Shown in pieces: positions 16,522-24,433 of a DNA stretch of 64,000 nt. A program made the translations under genes and the position numbers. Origin of the DNA: Prolixibacteraceae bacterium UBA6029 (lineage in GTDB: Bacteria; Bacteroidota; Bacteroidia; Bacteroidales; Prolixibacteraceae); NCBI GenBank assembly GCA_002429385.1, contig DIZL01000044.1, forward strand, positions 1 through 64,000, in the 5' to 3' direction. The notes under the pieces were generated by a model. The model was given only the letters and a program-made list of their open reading frames with translations. It had not been told where the DNA came from and did not search any database. Position 1 is the stretch's first letter. Each line of letters begins with the position of its first letter.

Positions 16522-17985
16522 GTGTTTCAAGCCAGATTCAAATTTGCCCTGTTTTATATGATCTCGGCATTGTTTATTCTTTTGAATGCATATTTCCTTG
16601 TGAAAAAGCATTCAATGATTATCAATGCCTTGCCATTTGCTATGGGCATTGTTTTACTGGCCATTTATGCATACGACAAGCTGCTATACCTGGTTGTGTT
16701 GTGTACCCCGCTTTCGCTTCCCCTCTCCGAATTAGTCCCCGGCTTACCGGTCAACATGTATTTGCCCACCGAACCTTTGCTGTTTGGAATCCTGTTGATT
16801 TTCATCATGAAATGGTTCGCCTCAGGGAAGTTTGACCGCGATATATTGGTTCATCCCGTTTCATTGGCTATTTTCTTTAGCTTGTTCTGGATGTTCCTTA
16901 CCAGTGTGACCAGTACAATGCCCATCGTATCTTTCAAATTCTTTCTGACTCGAATCTGGTTCATTGTTGGGTTTTACCTCCTGACAACCAAGCTCTTCGA
17001 ATCAGGTAAAAATATTGAAAAGTATATCTGGCTTTATACACTGCCGCTGTTGATTGTGATATTTTATACCACAAACAGGCATCTGGGTTATGGGCTTTGG
17101 GACAAGCAGGCCGCAAATTTTGTCCCCAATCCGTTCTACAATGACCACACTGCTTACGGGGCTGCCATTGCCATGTATATTCCATTCTTATTTGGATTCT
17201 CGTTTACAAAATTGTATTCACCAGTAATCAGGAATCTTATACGGATCGTTTTGGGGCTGCTGATAATGGGATTAATTCTTTCGTATGCAAGGGCGGCATG
17301 GTTGAGCATGGTGGCCGCTTTTGGCGTATGGATTATTATGCGTCTGAAAATAAGATTTAAACCTATTTTCGTAACTGTTTTGGTTACACTTTCCCTGATT
17401 TTTGTCTTCCAGAATCAGATATTGATGTATCTGGAGCGAAACTCCACTGAATCCTCCACCAATCTGGCCGACCATCTTTCATCGGTATCCAATATCTCAT
17501 CTGACGCGTCCAATCTGGAACGAATTAACCGATGGAGTTGTGCCATTCGGATGTTTGAAGATAAACCATATTTCGGGTATGGTCCAGGTACTTACATGTT
17601 TAAATATGCTCCTTATCAGTTAACGGGAGAACGGACAATTATCAGTACCAATTCGGCAAACGGAGGGAACGCTCACAGCGAGTACCTGGGGCCAATGGCC
17701 GAATCAGGTTTTATGGGACTGGTCACTGTCTTGATCCTGTTTATTGTTGTTATATATACGGCTATACACACCTATTCGCGAACAAACGACAAGCGGCTGA
17801 AAACCATCGTGATGAGCGCTTTGCTCGGCTTAATTACTTATTACATCCATGGAATAATGAATGACTTTCTGGACTCCGATAAGCTTTCTGTCCCGTTCTG
17901 GGGATTTACAGCCATCATCGTCGCCGTTGATATTTATACCCGAAAAAATCCTGTAACTGAAGCAGTCCCCGTAAAGCAGGGATAA
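16522..17985 (+). CDS. O-antigen ligase/polymerase family membrane protein
   Basis: A 487-residue protein with about a dozen hydrophobic segments and the Wzy_C region: a long periplasmic loop with RINRWSCAIRMFEDKPYFGYGPG at about residues 334-356, followed by NAHSEYLGPMAESGFMGL, the conserved His/Glu-containing motif. The family comprises O-antigen ligases (WaaL) and polymerases (Wzy); the neighbouring Wzz-type gene favours a polymerase, but this is inference. It starts with GTG at 16522, four bases after the Wzz-type stop, so the two are coupled. A bidirectional terminator follows immediately. Confidence 0.82.
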   Translation: MFQARFKFALFYMISALFILLNAYFLVKKHSMIINALPFAMGIVLLAIYAYDKLLYLVVLCTPLSLPLSELVPGLPVNMYLPTEPLLFGILLIFIMKWFASGKFDRDILVHPVSLAIFFSLFWMFLTSVTSTMPIVSFKFFLTRIWFIVGFYLLTTKLFESGKNIEKYIWLYTLPLLIVIFYTTNRHLGYGLWDKQAANFVPNPFYNDHTAYGAAIAMYIPFLFGFSFTKLYSPVIRNLIRIVLGLLIMGLILSYARAAWLSMVAAFGVWIIMRLKIRFKPIFVTVLVTLSLIFVFQNQILMYLERNSTESSTNLADHLSSVSNISSDASNLERINRWSCAIRMFEDKPYFGYGPGTYMFKYAPYQLTGERTIISTNSANGGNAHSEYLGPMAESGFMGLVTVLILFIVVIYTAIHTYSRTNDKRLKTIVMSALLGLITYYIHGIMNDFLDSDKLSVPFWGFTAIIVAVDIYTRKNPVTEAVPVKQG

Positions 17986-17986
17986 A

Positions 17987-18015
17987 AAAATGGCCTGCAC
18001 CTTGCAGACCATTTT
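17987..18015. terminator. Bidirectional intrinsic terminator
   Basis: AAAATGG (17987-17993) pairs with CCATTTT (18009-18015), and CTGCA (17995-17999) with TGCAG (18003-18007), around a CCT loop, with one mismatch. An A-run precedes and a T-run ends it, so it can stop transcription from both the polymerase-like gene and efp. Confidence 0.75.
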
Positions 18016-18036
18016 CAGGTGGATAAAATTACCTGA

Positions 18037-18606
18037 TTATTTTTTTACCCGTTCAGAATAAGAACGGTCGCGGCTGTCAATTTTTAAAAGATCTCCTTCG
18101 TTAATAAACATCGGAACCATGATTTCGGCGCCCGTTTCGAGGATGGCCGGTTTTAATGCTGTTGAACTGGCCGTATTCCCTTTTTCACCTGTAATGGTCG
18201 AAGCAACTTTTAGTTCCAGGAAGGCTGGCATCTCAACTGTAAGCGGAGTTTCGGTATCAACATGATAGTTGATTTCAACTACCTGTCCTTCTTTCAATAA
18301 ATCAGAATTATCAACTAAAACTTTGGCAATGGATATCTGTTCAAAGGATTCGGTATGCATAAAGTTAAACCCGGCTTCATCTTCATACAGGTATTGATAT
18401 GGCCGACGCTCAATCCGCACAATGGTTATCTTTGCACCCGAACTGAATGTATTATCAATCGTTCTGCCTGTTTTTAGGTTTTTAAGTTTCGTTCTGACGA
18501 AAGCCGGACCTTTCCCGGGTTTAACATGCTGGAAAGATACAATCTGGAACAACTGTTCGTTGTATTCAATCGTCAACCCGTTTTTAATATCTGTTGTTGT
18601 AGCCAT
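18037..18606 (-). CDS. efp: Elongation factor P
   Basis: A 189-residue elongation factor P, which binds ribosomes stalled at polyproline and helps peptide bond formation. Three beta-barrel domains are present. The loop that reaches the peptidyl-transferase centre reads HVKPGKGPAFVRTKLKN, keeping the Lys that is modified in many bacteria (PGKG). No modification enzyme gene is in the window, so the modification is unknown. The C-terminus (DLLKIDSRDRSYSERVKK) is typical. A -7 box lies 32 bp upstream. Confidence 0.96.
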   Translation of the reverse strand: MATTTDIKNGLTIEYNEQLFQIVSFQHVKPGKGPAFVRTKLKNLKTGRTIDNTFSSGAKITIVRIERRPYQYLYEDEAGFNFMHTESFEQISIAKVLVDNSDLLKEGQVVEINYHVDTETPLTVEMPAFLELKVASTITGEKGNTASSTALKPAILETGAEIMVPMFINEGDLLKIDSRDRSYSERVKK

Positions 18607-18637
18607 AGAGAATTTTAATTTAATTTCAAATCGGGTG

Positions 18638-18645
18638 CAAAAATA
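18638..18645 (-). promoter_or_regulatory. -7 promoter box for efp
   Basis: Read on the minus strand this is TATTTTTG, matching TAnnTTTG, 32 bp upstream of the efp ATG. Confidence 0.55.
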
Positions 18646-18704
18646 AAGAAATATTGTTGATACCGAATTTTTCTGCCTATTATTTCAAAACTATCACGGT
18701 CAAC

Positions 18705-19448
18705 TTATTGTTCTTGGGTCATTTGGCTGATGCCGTTAATTTTGTAAGCATTCAATTCACATTTGAGTGATCCTAGCACCAATTCAAATTCGGCGAAAAT
18801 CGGAAGCCGAAATTGATCTTTTGTAATATAGATCTTCAAACTGTCCGATCCTTTTAAGAGCTGGCCCTTCGGAACCTGTGGGGTAACCACATAACATTCC
18901 TTTTTACCGATCTTCGTGTCAATGGTCTCTATGCCAAGATACTGCAAATGCATGACAAATAATTCATCCCCGTGATAAATTGGTATTTCGATAGTTTTAC
19001 CTGCAAGCATGTCTTCAAAATACTTGTTTTGCCTGATGTAGAAGAAAACGCTGACCAAATCATTCACATTGTTTGGTACTTTTATCCGGCCCGATTTTAG
19101 GCTGAAGATAGAATCATGTTTCTGATCGTATGTGATTTCATCGTAGAAGCGATACTTTTTTTCTTTAACGTTACGAACGGATTTCACCGGAAGGAAGGTC
19201 CTTGGATCAACCCAACTTTCATATACGTCGTTCACCTCAAAAAATTTATCCACCAACCCGGTTGTGCGGCCTCTCATCCGATAATGAATGACTTGATTCT
19301 TATTTAATTTTTCTCTTTCCGCAGTTAAAGTAGCTTTTCCACCTTTAATAAATCCAAAACGAAGAATGTATTCGATTTCTTCGAGAGGTTGGGCATTCAT
19401 TTGGAAGGCGAAAGCAAACAAAAGGCATAAAACAAGTAAAATTCTCAT
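18705..19448 (-). CDS. DUF3108 domain-containing exported protein
   Basis: A 247-residue protein with a signal peptide (residues 1-19, ending FAFQMNAQ) and a DUF3108-like beta-rich body: EEIEYILRFGFIKGGKATLTAE at the start, FFEVNDVYESWVDPRTFLPV in the middle, and DSLKIYITKDQFRLPIFAEF near the end, which is the typical pattern of predicted periplasmic members. The function of the family is unknown. The gene starts 4 bp inside the end of tsaB, so the two are translationally coupled; this link to tRNA modification is probably only transcriptional. Confidence 0.82.
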   Translation of the reverse strand: MRILLVLCLLFAFAFQMNAQPLEEIEYILRFGFIKGGKATLTAEREKLNKNQVIHYRMRGRTTGLVDKFFEVNDVYESWVDPRTFLPVKSVRNVKEKKYRFYDEITYDQKHDSIFSLKSGRIKVPNNVNDLVSVFFYIRQNKYFEDMLAGKTIEIPIYHGDELFVMHLQYLGIETIDTKIGKKECYVVTPQVPKGQLLKGSDSLKIYITKDQFRLPIFAEFELVLGSLKCELNAYKINGISQMTQEQ

Positions 19449-20155
19449 CCGAATATGTTTTTTTTTGAAACGAGGGCTATAAAATCCTTTAAATAAAAGG
19501 GTTCAAAATAAGCAACGTCTTCAAAATGGTTTTTGTTGTACGCGTCCCAAACCAATTCAACCATGTGTTGGGCCGATGCTTTAACGTCAGTTAAAAACAA
19601 AGCATTTGGCGAAGTTAATACATCTTTGCATTTATCAGAACCGTTACCAAAGAAAACAACCTGGTTTTCAATAAGTTCATCTGAAAGTGATATCTCGTTG
19701 ATAATCTCGGCTGAAATGGGTTTCAGTACCTTTCCATCCTGATCAAGAAGCATGGAAAACACTTCCATTCGCCGGGCATCTATCATAGGACAAAACAGGA
19801 GTGAAGGACTTTCCGTCAGAGAATACTTTGATCGGTTCAGGGCAACGTGTTTGGCCATGGCTTCCAAGGTACCCACTGCGATCAGCGGTATGCCCCTGGC
19901 ATAACAAATCCCTTTGGCAGTAGACACTCCGATCCTTAAGCCTGTATATGAACCCGGACCTTTACTTACTGCTACTGTCGCAAGATCACCAGGTCCGATG
20001 TTATTCCGGACCAGTAAGTTTTCGGCAAAGACTGTAACAAGCCGAGCATGATTTTGCCCTTCCTTCGATTCTATCAGGTCAAGCAGCTTCCCGTCTTTGG
20101 CCAGGGCCACGCTGCATATTTCTGTCGATGTTTCAATGATTAGAATAATAGCCAC
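19445..20155 (-). CDS. tsaB: tRNA threonylcarbamoyladenosine biosynthesis protein TsaB
   Basis: A 236-residue ASKHA-fold protein, partner of TsaD and TsaE in making t6A37 on ANN-decoding tRNAs. The start ILIIETSTEICSVAL, the segment GQNHARLVTVFAENLL and the ATVAVSKGPGSYTGLRIGVSTAKGIC block are diagnostic. A TTG at 20176 would add 7 residues, but a -7 box at 20174-20181 implies transcription begins downstream of that codon. The GTG at 20155 (giving VAIILIIETS) is therefore preferred. It overlaps the DUF3108 gene by 4 bp. Confidence 0.93.
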   Translation of the reverse strand: MAIILIIETSTEICSVALAKDGKLLDLIESKEGQNHARLVTVFAENLLVRNNIGPGDLATVAVSKGPGSYTGLRIGVSTAKGICYARGIPLIAVGTLEAMAKHVALNRSKYSLTESPSLLFCPMIDARRMEVFSMLLDQDGKVLKPISAEIINEISLSDELIENQVVFFGNGSDKCKDVLTSPNALFLTDVKASAQHMVELVWDAYNKNHFEDVAYFEPFYLKDFIALVSKKNIFG

Positions 20156-20173
20156 AACCAATAGATTAGAGTA

Positions 20174-20181
20174 CAAAATTA
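20174..20181 (-). promoter_or_regulatory. -7 promoter box for tsaB
   Basis: Read on the minus strand this is TAATTTTG, matching TAnnTTTG. It lies 19 bp upstream of the GTG at 20155 and overlaps the alternative TTG start, which decides between them. Confidence 0.5.
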
Positions 20182-20259
20182 TTCATATTAACTGATTAAA
20201 AGGCGTTTTGCATCAAAAATTTCTCAGGTACAACCAGCTAATCCACAGGCTTTCCCGAT

Positions 20260-20455
20260 ATGACTTTTTCATACCACTTTCATACCACTGTCATACCACT
20301 GTCTATACAAATTCGAATATAATACGTAACAAATTCGACACAAATTCGTACCGCTTCGAATTTGTGTCGAATTTGTTACGTATTATATTCGAATTTGTAT
20401 CGAATTTGTATAGACAGTGGTATGACAGTGGTATGACAGTGGTATGAAAAAGTCA
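20260..20455. repeat. Very long inverted repeat (arms about 89 and 99 bp) built partly of 11-bp units
   Basis: The left arm 20260-20348 and the reverse complement of the right arm 20357-20455 agree along their whole length except for one mismatch and one extra 11-bp unit in the right arm. The loop is 8 nt (20349-20356). Each arm contains three tandem copies of an 11-bp word (CATACCACTGT type) and several copies of ACAAATTCG spaced mostly 11 bp apart. The open frame across it (20208-20447) is an artefact. Downstream to 20638 nothing else is recognisable. It separates divergent tsaB and the LytTR regulator. Confidence 0.88.
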
Positions 20456-20638
20456 TGGATCTTTACCTTAGGAATTCACCGCCGGAACAGGAGAATGGTG
20501 CGGAAGAATACTACCACAAAGGGGCGCCTAAACATTGTCAGGGAAGGAATGTTAAAGAAAAGAAGATTTTTTGTCGTTGTTTGATGCAAGTTTAATCATT
20601 TGTATTAATTTTAAAAAAAATATTTGTTATCCATTCAA

Positions 20639-21391
20639 ATGTACCATACTGTAATAATCGACGACGATCAACTGGCCAGGCATGTGTTGAGACGTATTCT
20701 TGAACAAAATTTTGAAGAAATTGACATAGTAGGAGAGGCCGACTCTGTGGCATCAGGATTAGTGCTGATCAATGAAGTTGAGCCTGACCTGGTATTTCTG
20801 GATATTGAAATGTCTGATGGTACCGGTTTTAGCCTTCTGGAGAAACTTCAGAATGTCGAGTTTAAAGTGGTATTCACAACTTCTTCAAGTGATTATGCCA
20901 TTAAGGCATTTAAATATTCCGCATTCGATTACATTGTTAAACCGGTGTTGATCGAAAATGTACGGTCAACAATTAACCGGATCAACGAGATTCCCGTCTT
21001 GCATGAAAAGAAGCGGATCGAAGTACTCAAAAGCAACTTAACCCAGGCGAAGGAAGATGACCCGACTATCGCCCTGCCTGAAATAAACGGATTTACCATC
21101 GTTAAGGTGAAGGACATTGTCAGGTGTGAAGGTGAACGCAACTATTCCAGGATATTTTTTGATAATGGTACCTCGGTACTGGTCAGCCGTACTTTGCTTG
21201 ATTTCGACAACTTATTGGTCGCCCACGGCTTTTTCCGGATCCATCGTTCGCATTTGATAAGTTTGAAGAATGTGAACCGTTATCTGAAAACAGATGGTGG
21301 CCTGGTCGAAATGCGGGACAAAACACAATTGCCCGTTTCTCCTAAATACAAGGATGAACTTCTTACGAGGCTTTTGTATAATAGGTTATAA
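20639..21391 (+). CDS. LytTR family DNA-binding response regulator
   Basis: A 250-residue two-component response regulator. The receiver domain covers residues 1-120, with the acidic pocket IIDDDQ, the phospho-acceptor in LVFLDIEMSDGTGF, the Thr/Ser switch VVFTTSS and the Lys of DYIVKPV. The LytTR DNA-binding domain covers about 150-248 (VRCEGERNYSRIFFDNG; FFRIHRSHLISLKNVNRYLK). No histidine kinase is adjacent, so its partner is elsewhere. The ATG at 20639 is preferred to the upstream TTG at 20624 because MYHTVIIDDDQ is the family-typical start. It is followed 11 bp later by the polyprenyl synthetase gene, but a regulatory link is not evident. Confidence 0.93.
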   Translation: MYHTVIIDDDQLARHVLRRILEQNFEEIDIVGEADSVASGLVLINEVEPDLVFLDIEMSDGTGFSLLEKLQNVEFKVVFTTSSSDYAIKAFKYSAFDYIVKPVLIENVRSTINRINEIPVLHEKKRIEVLKSNLTQAKEDDPTIALPEINGFTIVKVKDIVRCEGERNYSRIFFDNGTSVLVSRTLLDFDNLLVAHGFFRIHRSHLISLKNVNRYLKTDGGLVEMRDKTQLPVSPKYKDELLTRLLYNRL

Positions 21392-21402
21392 GCGCATCGG
21401 TT

Positions 21403-22386
21403 ATGTTTAAGATCAGGGACTTACAAGTACTCATATCCGGCGAAATAGACAGGGAGGTCAAACAACTCTACGAAACGGCGCCCAAAAACCTGTATGAACC
21501 AATAGGGTATGCCCTCGATATGGGAGGGAAGAGGTTGCGCCCGGTGATGGTGCTTCTGGCCTTTAATTTATTTAGTGAAACGATTGAAAAGGCTTATCCT
21601 GCCGCTATGGCGATCGAAGTCTTTCATAATTTCACCCTGTTGCACGACGATATCATGGATCAGGCCGAAATGAGGCGGAATTCGATGTCGGTCTATAAGA
21701 AATACAATGAAAACATAGCTATTCTATCAGGCGACGCCATGTGTATCATGGCCTATAACTACCTGCTCAAATGTAATATGGGTGATCCGTCACACATGCT
21801 TCAACTGTTTTCACAAACGGCGCTTGAAGTTTGTGAGGGACAGCAATTGGATATGGATTTTGAAACCCGGAGCAATGTTTCGATTTCAGAGTACATGAAC
21901 ATGATCCGTTTAAAAACCGCTGTGTTGCTTGGCTGTAGCCTGAAAATGGGAGCTATGGCTGCCAACGCTCCGGATACGACTGCCGATCTGCTCTATGTCT
22001 TTGGGCTGAACCTTGGAATAGCTTTCCAGCTTCAGGATGATTTACTGGATGTTTTTGCAGATCAGGATAAATTCGGGAAGAAAATTGGCGGGGATATTGT
22101 CTCGAATAAAAAAACATTCCTTTTGTTGAAGGCTTTGGAATTGTCTGATCCTGAAACAAGGAAGATTTTACAGGAATGGATATCCAGGGAGGAATTTAAT
22201 GCTGAAGAAAAGATTGCGGCAATTACTGAGATCTATAACCAATTGAATATTCGGGAAATAACAGAATCATTCATTGATGAATTTTATCAGGTTGCATTGG
22301 ATGTTCATGAAGAATTGGGCCTGACCGGTGAAACAAAAACAGAATTACTTCAGCTGGCCAGCATGATCATGAATCGGGATCATTAA
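21403..22386 (+). CDS. Polyprenyl synthetase (trans-isoprenyl diphosphate synthase)
   Basis: A 327-residue enzyme that condenses isopentenyl diphosphate onto an allylic primer. The first Asp-rich motif LLHDDIMDQAEMRRN is at about residues 81-95 and the second, FQLQDDLLDVF, at about 207-217; GKRLRPVMVLL near residue 45 binds diphosphate. It lies in the family of farnesyl/geranylgeranyl and longer-chain synthases; product length cannot be read with certainty. The start codon is 11 bp after the response regulator, suggesting one transcript. It is followed by the promoter of atpD. Confidence 0.92.
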   Translation: MFKIRDLQVLISGEIDREVKQLYETAPKNLYEPIGYALDMGGKRLRPVMVLLAFNLFSETIEKAYPAAMAIEVFHNFTLLHDDIMDQAEMRRNSMSVYKKYNENIAILSGDAMCIMAYNYLLKCNMGDPSHMLQLFSQTALEVCEGQQLDMDFETRSNVSISEYMNMIRLKTAVLLGCSLKMGAMAANAPDTTADLLYVFGLNLGIAFQLQDDLLDVFADQDKFGKKIGGDIVSNKKTFLLLKALELSDPETRKILQEWISREEFNAEEKIAAITEIYNQLNIREITESFIDEFYQVALDVHEELGLTGETKTELLQLASMIMNRDH

Positions 22387-22404
22387 ATAATTCCTGAAAC
22401 AAAC

Positions 22405-22412
22405 TATATTTG
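22405..22412 (+). promoter_or_regulatory. -7 promoter box for atpD
   Basis: TATATTTG matches TAnnTTTG. Transcription would begin near 22419, which supports the ATG at 22472 over the upstream in-frame codon at 22424. Confidence 0.6.
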
Positions 22413-22471
22413 TAAAAAATCTCTTGGGCCTGTTAGGTGTTGTAGAGTTCAATGATAATAAAATAGAAAGT

Positions 22472-23977
22472 ATGGCTACGAATATTGGTAAAATAACCCA
22501 GGTAATCGGTCCGGTTATTGACATTTCTTTTGATCTGGAAGGCAGTGAACTTCCCAGGATTTATGATGCCCTTGAAATCGTCAGGGAAGGCATGCAAAAT
22601 CTGGTGCTTGAATGTGAACAGCATATCGGTGAAAACACGGTCAGGGCCATAGCGATGGATTCGACCGATGGTTTCCGTCGCGGAATGGATGTCATTGCTA
22701 CAGGCAAGCCTATCATGATGCCCACTGGCCAGATTGCCCTTGGCCGTTTGCTTAATGTTACGGGCGACCCGGTTGACGGATTGGAAGCCTTACCAAAAAA
22801 TGGATATAATATCCACAATGAACCACCCCTTTACAAGGATCTGACGACTGAAACTGAAATGCTTTTCACCGGTATTAAAGTGATCGACCTGATTGAGCCT
22901 TATGCCAAAGGTGGGAAAATCGGTCTGTTCGGCGGTGCAGGAGTTGGCAAAACAGTGCTTATTCAGGAATTAATTAATAATATAGCCCTTGCGCATAGCG
23001 GATTATCGGTTTTTGCCGGAGTGGGCGAACGTACCCGTGAAGGGAATGATCTGCTCCGCGAAATGATTGAAGCCGACATTGTTGACTATGGCGAGGAATT
23101 TAAGAAATCGATGGAAGAAGGCAACTGGGATCTTACGAAGGTTGATCCTGTCGCCCTTAAGAAGTCAAAACTGGCGCTTGTTTTCGGTCAGATGAATGAA
23201 CCACCGGGAGCCCGTGCCCGTGTAGCCTTATCCGGTCTGACCATTGCTGAAAGTTTGCGTGATGGTGACGGTAGTACAGGTAAAGGTCGTGATATCCTTT
23301 TCTTTGTTGATAATGTGTTCCGGTTTACCCAGGCAGGTTCTGAAGTTTCAGCCCTGTTGGGACGTATGCCTTCGGCTGTGGGTTATCAGCCAACACTAGC
23401 TACTGAGATGGGGATCATGCAGGAACGGATCACTTCTACAAAAAACGGGTCAATCACTTCGGTTCAGGCCGTGTATGTGCCAGCCGATGATTTAACTGAC
23501 CCTGCACCTGCTACCACTTTTGCCCATTTGGATGCAACCACTGTTTTGAGCCGCAAGATCTCAGAATTAGGGATCTATCCTGCGGTAGATCCTTTGGACT
23601 CCACGTCGAGGATCCTTACGCGCGAAGTTGTAGGAGACGAACATTACGATTGCGCCCAGCGGGTGATCATGATTTTGCAGCGATACAAGGAATTACAGGA
23701 CATCATTGCTATCCTGGGTATGGACGAACTGTCGGAAGAAGACAAGCTTATTGTACATCGCGCACGAAGAGTGCAACGGTTTCTCTCTCAGCCATTCTTT
23801 GTCGCCGAACAATTTACAGGATTGAAGGGCGTGTTGGTTTCCATTGAAGATACCATCAAAGGGTTCAATATGATCATGGACGGAGAAGTCGATCAGTATC
23901 CTGAAGCAGCATTTAACCTGGTCGGCAATATCGATCAGGCTATAGAAAAGGGTGAGAAATTACTAACAGGGGTGTAA
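22472..23977 (+). CDS. atpD: F1Fo ATP synthase subunit beta
   Basis: A 501-residue catalytic beta subunit. Walker A is GGAGVGKTVLIQEL, followed by the GVGERTREGNDLL block, Walker B LFFVDNVFRFTQAGSEVSALLGR, and the SxxR-type region PADDLTDPAPATTFAHLDAT. The true start is the ATG at 22472 (MATNIGKITQVIGPVIDISF); the longer frame from 22424 begins with an unrelated leader near the predicted transcription start. atpC follows after a 147-bp gap that holds a purine/pyrimidine hairpin. The remaining ATP synthase genes are not in the window, in line with a split operon in this phylum. Confidence 0.97.
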   Translation: MATNIGKITQVIGPVIDISFDLEGSELPRIYDALEIVREGMQNLVLECEQHIGENTVRAIAMDSTDGFRRGMDVIATGKPIMMPTGQIALGRLLNVTGDPVDGLEALPKNGYNIHNEPPLYKDLTTETEMLFTGIKVIDLIEPYAKGGKIGLFGGAGVGKTVLIQELINNIALAHSGLSVFAGVGERTREGNDLLREMIEADIVDYGEEFKKSMEEGNWDLTKVDPVALKKSKLALVFGQMNEPPGARARVALSGLTIAESLRDGDGSTGKGRDILFFVDNVFRFTQAGSEVSALLGRMPSAVGYQPTLATEMGIMQERITSTKNGSITSVQAVYVPADDLTDPAPATTFAHLDATTVLSRKISELGIYPAVDPLDSTSRILTREVVGDEHYDCAQRVIMILQRYKELQDIIAILGMDELSEEDKLIVHRARRVQRFLSQPFFVAEQFTGLKGVLVSIEDTIKGFNMIMDGEVDQYPEAAFNLVGNIDQAIEKGEKLLTGV

Positions 23978-23982
23978 TTTCC

Positions 23983-24094
23983 AAAAAGGAAAAAGGAAAA
24001 AGGAAAAAGGAAGAACGAAAAAGAAATATGGAAATGGGAAATAGCTGTTGAATGGTTTTTCCCTTCTCCGGTCTCCCTTCTCCGGTCTCCTTTT
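23983..24094. repeat. Purine/pyrimidine mirror hairpin between atpD and atpC
   Basis: The purine arm (23983-24042) begins with four copies of AAAAAGG; the pyrimidine arm (24054-24094) contains a 14-bp direct duplication (CCCTTCTCCGGTCT at 24061-24074 and 24075-24088). The two arms can pair imperfectly. Same type as 4720-4950. Its place inside an operon that should be co-transcribed is notable. Confidence 0.7.
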
Positions 24095-24124
24095 AAATAT
24101 TAGAAATCTAAATCTCTCATATTC

Positions 24125-24367
24125 ATGATACTTGAAATTATTACTCCCGTTAAAAAAGTGTATTCAGGAAATATAAAGCTTGTTCAGTTACCTGGTAGTA
24201 TGGGCTCATTCGAAATTCTGAATCATCATGCGCCCATCATTTCTATTCTTGAGAAAGGAAAGATAAAAGTAGTTGAAGAAGGTGGTCAGGAGCTCTTTTT
24301 TGAGATCGGTGGAGGGATTGTTGAAAACAAAGACAACAAAATAATAGTACTTGCAGAGTCGGTTTAG
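24125..24367 (+). CDS. atpC: F1Fo ATP synthase subunit epsilon (short form)
   Basis: An 80-residue protein consisting only of the N-terminal beta-sandwich of the epsilon subunit: MILEIITPVKKVYSGNIKLVQLPGS, then GSFEILNHHAPIISILEKG and a final beta region. The C-terminal two-helix inhibitory domain of the usual 130-140-residue epsilon is absent, so ATP-dependent extension of that domain cannot regulate this enzyme. Short epsilon subunits are seen in Bacteroidota. It is followed by a terminator-like hairpin at 24397-24430. Confidence 0.93.
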   Translation: MILEIITPVKKVYSGNIKLVQLPGSMGSFEILNHHAPIISILEKGKIKVVEEGGQELFFEIGGGIVENKDNKIIVLAESV

Positions 24368-24396
24368 CTGACAGATGCGATAATCTGATTATATTT

Positions 24397-24430
24397 AAAC
24401 CCTGAAGATTTAAACATTTTGGGTTTTTTT
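24397..24430 (+). terminator. Intrinsic terminator of atpC
   Basis: AAACCC at 24397-24402 pairs with GGGTTT at 24421-24426 and is followed by a T-run to 24430. The loop is long (18 nt). It ends just before the next coding start at 24434. Confidence 0.6.
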
Positions 24431-24433
24431 ATT

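Noticed and set aside
20208..20447. 79-residue ORF across the long inverted repeat
   Set aside because: Its sequence is dictated by the repeat units; no start signal and no protein-like composition.
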